From positions 9,360,819-9,424,818 of the forward strand of contig NW_024881316.1 in assembly GCF_018691265.1 (NCBI RefSeq): a DNA stretch of 64,000 bases, read 5' to 3'. A model generated the notes under the pieces. That model was not told the origin of the DNA. It ran no database searches and worked only from the letters and a program-made list of their open reading frames with translations. This document shows positions 60,497 to 64,000 of the stretch, piece by piece (position 1 is the stretch's first letter; each line of letters starts with the position of its first letter). Position numbers and translations under genes: made by a program. The stretch comes from Tyto alba. Its lineage: Eukaryota; Chordata; Aves; Strigiformes; Tytonidae.

Positions 60497-62355
60497 TTAA
60501 AAAACTTTAACATAAGTGTTCTGTTAAAAAAAAAGAGATCTGTTCTCAAGGTTTTCTTGTGGGTTTTTTTCTTTTTTTTCCCCTTAATTTTTCCTATTCT
60601 GTCCCAGTGGTGGTAAGAAAAGTAACGTTAAAGATAAGAAATGTTAACTCCCTCTCAATCTTCATATGACAAGCCTTCTGTGCTTGGTGACTAACCCTCA
60701 CTTCAATGGATAGTGTGCACTAAGGGGCTCTGGCTGAAGCTTCTAATAAATGCAAGTGTAGAAATCTGACTGAGGCACTTTTGTACACACTTAGCCAATA
60801 CCATTTTTCAGCTGTTTTAGGTTATCCCAACTGAAACCCATAACTGCTGGTCATAGCTGCAGGTTTGTGATTTGATGCAATTTAAAATTCAGTGAAAGCA
60901 TGAAATTGCAAATGACTCGCAAAATGAAATTAACATAGCCTGCATGTTATTCAGTCTACTGTGCTTTCTTCCCCCTTCTCTCGCATCCATTTCTGTTCCT
61001 TTAGGGTTCTTGAGAAGCATTTGAAAATTTGGGGTGGGGCAGTACTTTTCACATCATGATGCAAACATTTAGGGATTCCCAGAATTTACTGTGGGGATTA
61101 GGATTTCTGAACAGACAAAACTTTGATTAGACATGCCAGAAAGGAATGTGAGATTATACAAATATCTTTATTTTACTATGCTCCTGTTGAATGCAAACAA
61201 CTCCAAATTCTTATAGTGGAGTTTACAGTCCTGAGTAAAACTGAGGAATGTCCTATCATGGAAAAGGTACAGGAAGAATAATTTCTTATGTCATATTAGA
61301 GTGAGGAAGTCCATGACCTTTGATGTTCTTCTGAAGACTTTCTGGCTGTGATTTGAGGACAAATTTTCAGCAATTTCAAATTTTTTCTTTCTTTTCCTGA
61401 TCAAATTACTTTCAGTCTTTCAATATGCTCATTGATTCAAATTCAGGAAAAAAAAAAAAAAGAAACTATTAAAATTTTTAGGTCATGCGTATCTTGTTAA
61501 TTCCTTGATTAATTATCAATTAACAATTCCTTGTTAATTATCTTGATGGCAGGAAAAAAAAAAAAAAAAAGGAAAATAGAAGTCTAAGAGTTAATGTTTG
61601 GACTGTACATTTTATTTTAGTTCTGCATATTTTTTCAAAAATATTTATTGATTAAGTTTTGTATGATAGGCTGATTATGTTGTTTATACTTTCATTTTTG
61701 TTCTCAGGAACTAAAATATTAGTGACTAGATTTTGGAAATCCACTTTGTCACTTACTAAGCATTTATAAAATTATTAGATTTCTATAATAGGTTTTTAAT
61801 TCTGGTCGTTATTAAGAATAGTATTTCTTGGCAACAGTAGTCTGAGAAATGAGTTTTAGATGAAGAAAGACATTTGTTTTCAGGGTTTGATAGAGTTCTG
61901 ATTCAAAAAATGTATCTATCCTTATGTCATTTCTGTAAGGCTGTTTGATCTGACAGGGGTAACATTTATTTTCCCATAGCATAACAAATAAAAAACCAAG
62001 AACAAACACAATTTTTCACATCCATTTAGCAATCCATTTAAAAAATATTTTTAAAACCTGAACAAGTTCCCTAGCTTTTTTCTTGTAGCAAAAGTTGCTG
62101 CTATTTTGCAGTAGCAGTAAAATATCTCCTTTTTTCCACTATTCCATTTATAACTTTCTATCAAATTATTTACAAACTCAAATACTTTAAATCCATGAGT
62201 AATCTCTTAAGAGCATCAAAAATCTTGCCTAAACTCATTTTGTTATTACAAAAATGTATGGAGAAATGTGTTCCAATCACAACAAAATAAAGTGAACATT
62301 GATTTATCAATAGATGCTTCTTATTTATACATATTATAGCTATTTTTTTACTACG

Positions 62356-62369
62356 GTTACTACGGTAAC
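62356..62369. promoter_or_regulatory. RFX X-box-like inverted repeat
   Basis: GTTACTACGGTAAC matches the RFX X-box pattern (GTTRCCATGGYAAC) at 12 of 14 positions. The preceding ACTACGG is part of a 9-base near-duplication (ACTACGGTT, ACTACGGTA). A single site, so weak evidence. Confidence 0.28.
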
Positions 62370-64000
62370 ATTCCTACGAAGATATTCACAGTGGCCACCT
62401 GTACTTCATGTGAAATTCCACAGATTTAATTGGGTTTGTGTGTGCTGAAGAACAGTTATGACTATTTTTATCGATAGTAGAAATAGACTGACTGTGCTTT
62501 AGAAAGTACCTTTTTATAGACAAAAAGAACACACACTCCATTTCCATAACTTTTAACGAAAGGAAGAATTAGTCTGGTCATATTCATACCCCTTTTCTTT
62601 TCACAACTTAAAATTCTCCACGACAATCAAAGGTTTGCAGGCTTGTTCCCTGCTAGCTGGCTGAATACCAAATTTTTTCCAGTTCTCACTGGACATATCT
62701 TCCTTTCCTGAGCCTGGTGATGCCAGGGTACGGAGGAGAGCACACAGCTGGCAAGGAGGCAGAACTCGCCACTCCTGGGGCTTTGCACAGCAGAGTGTGG
62801 AGACCTTGTACCTCTTACACTGCCCACAAAAGCTACATTCACTACAGATAAGGAATGCATTGTTTTCACTACTGGACATGCATAAAAGACTGTTTACCTT
62901 AAAGCATAAATTTAAAAGAAAAAAGCAAATATACTGTAGATAAGATAGCAAAATACATTCCTAAGCATGTATTTAGCAGTAAGAATATTCTTTACCAGCT
63001 TTAGTATCTTTGTTAGTTTGTAATTCTCTTTTCTTCAGATTAAAAACTTGACTCTCCCCTAATTAAGATGCAGCTTCACTGTGAAAGAGGCCAGCTCCAC
63101 ACCTGACACTGCTACCAACTCTTTCTTGTCTCCAGGCATCACCCTGCTGCTCCATCAGTTTTGCTGGCACAAGCATTTGTACAGCCACACTGTAAACAAG
63201 ACCACAAGTGCTGCCTAGCAGACTTCATTGGCAGTCAAACAAGATATTTTCTGACAGAAATGCAGATCTTGCCTGCTGACATGTAAGGAGAGGGATCTTT
63301 ATATGATATATGATTTTTGAAGCACATTCATTGATTCAAGGAAAACCTTCAGCACAGCCATATGCTTATAAATTTTCACATTCTTAGTAAAAAATTTAAG
63401 CAACAGTTAAGTATTGTCCCATTTATTTCGGCTGACATGACACCTACGCCTGAAATTAGATGAGTGTTGAAGTTCACTTAAATTATGTCTCCTTTTCTGA
63501 AGTTTCTTTATGATGCAACATCAACATGAAATATATATTTTGATTAGAGAATTTAACTGTGACTCTGAGTATTCTACTCTTTGAATGTGATGCAGAATAC
63601 TAAACCACCATTAGCTACAAATCTTTTGAACATTTAGCTGTTCATAAAAGATAGAGGAAAATTATATTGTTATAGCCATTTTAAAAATCATTTTAGCATC
63701 ACAGTATTCTGCATATTCTAATAGTCTAGTTTTTGTGAGCTATATTAGAGTTACAACAGCTCTGGGAGCTTTCTTGATGAATTCTCAATGGTCGGTTCCA
63801 TTAAGCAAAGATTGGTTTGCTTGTCTGGAAATGAACCAACAATGGGTTCAATGTGTTTTATACATATTCTTTGTTGGAAATAAGTTATTATTATAATGTG
63901 TCATTTGTATTTCCACTATTTTGAAAGAGTAGATCAGTTATCTAGTCTACATATTGAATAATTCAAAGAAGTGTTCTCTATTAAATATTTAATCTATTCA
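62370..64000. other. Unique sequence, no gene firmly supported
   Basis: A GC-richer patch at about 62640-62830 carries a 116-codon minus-strand frame (62601-62951) with eight clustered Cys and an LPPCQLC segment. Antisense CCTTATCTGTAG could serve as a splice acceptor inside it, but no donor, promoter or homology settles the matter. A second moderate-GC patch lies at 63070-63250 with TTTCTTGTCTCCAG, another acceptor-like string on the plus strand. The rest is AT-rich. Confidence 0.4.

Larger units (their letters stand above)
57042..62355. other. Mostly unique AT-rich sequence, no gene seen
   Basis: Frames do not exceed 82 codons and show no domains. A- and T-runs are frequent (for example near 60.56, 61.45 and 61.56 kb). 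Between 61486 and 61545, TTAATT/CTTGTTAAT units recur in both orientations, an AT-rich self-similar patch. Confidence 0.5.

Overview
This window looks like bird DNA from an AT-rich, gene-poor stretch (intergenic, or deep inside a large intron). I found no exon, tRNA, rRNA, snRNA or CRISPR array that I can support. The avian call rests on several CR1 LINE copies, including one ending in the diagnostic CR1 3' tail and one carrying the CR1 FADD reverse-transcriptase box. Two retroviral-type solo LTRs fit the same picture. There is no bacterial gene organisation; nearly all open frames are short and AT-driven.

Layout: 1-8.6 kb is AT-rich unique DNA with a CR1 3' fragment (about 2043-2455) and a G-run block (6880-6910). 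A strongly decayed CR1/L3-clade fragment lies at about 8.6-9.1 kb. A possible tRNA-derived SINE remnant is at 11.6 kb. A CpG-enriched island with a CA repeat covers 15.27-16.06 kb. At 17.8-19.1 kb an old CR1/L3 fragment sits beside a much better preserved CR1 copy with a 175-codon open frame. A second CpG-enriched block is at 20.34-20.76 kb. From 20.8 to 51.8 kb the DNA is mostly unique and AT-rich, with a MIR-like SINE (27.0 kb), a palindromic old repeat next to a CR1/L3 fragment (35.0-35.6 kb), an inverted-repeat cluster (38.0 kb), an 18-bp perfect palindrome (43.2 kb) and a 3 x 15-bp tandem repeat (47.0 kb).

From 51.8 to 57.1 kb the window is densest in mobile DNA: 25 perfect GGTTT units, a 461-bp solo LTR flanked by a 5-bp duplication, a possible regulatory block, a second LTR of another family, old palindromic repeats, and a CR1 copy with a large internal deletion. 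The rest to 64 kb is AT-rich, with an old repeat at 59 kb and a 13-bp perfect hairpin at 60.5 kb.

No genes here work together and I see no undescribed biological system. The observations most worth checking are the two CpG-enriched blocks, the FOX/POU-like motif cluster at 54.1-54.4 kb, the inverted repeats, and the two LTRs with intact-looking promoter signals. Repeat family names come from remembered consensus features, not a database search.
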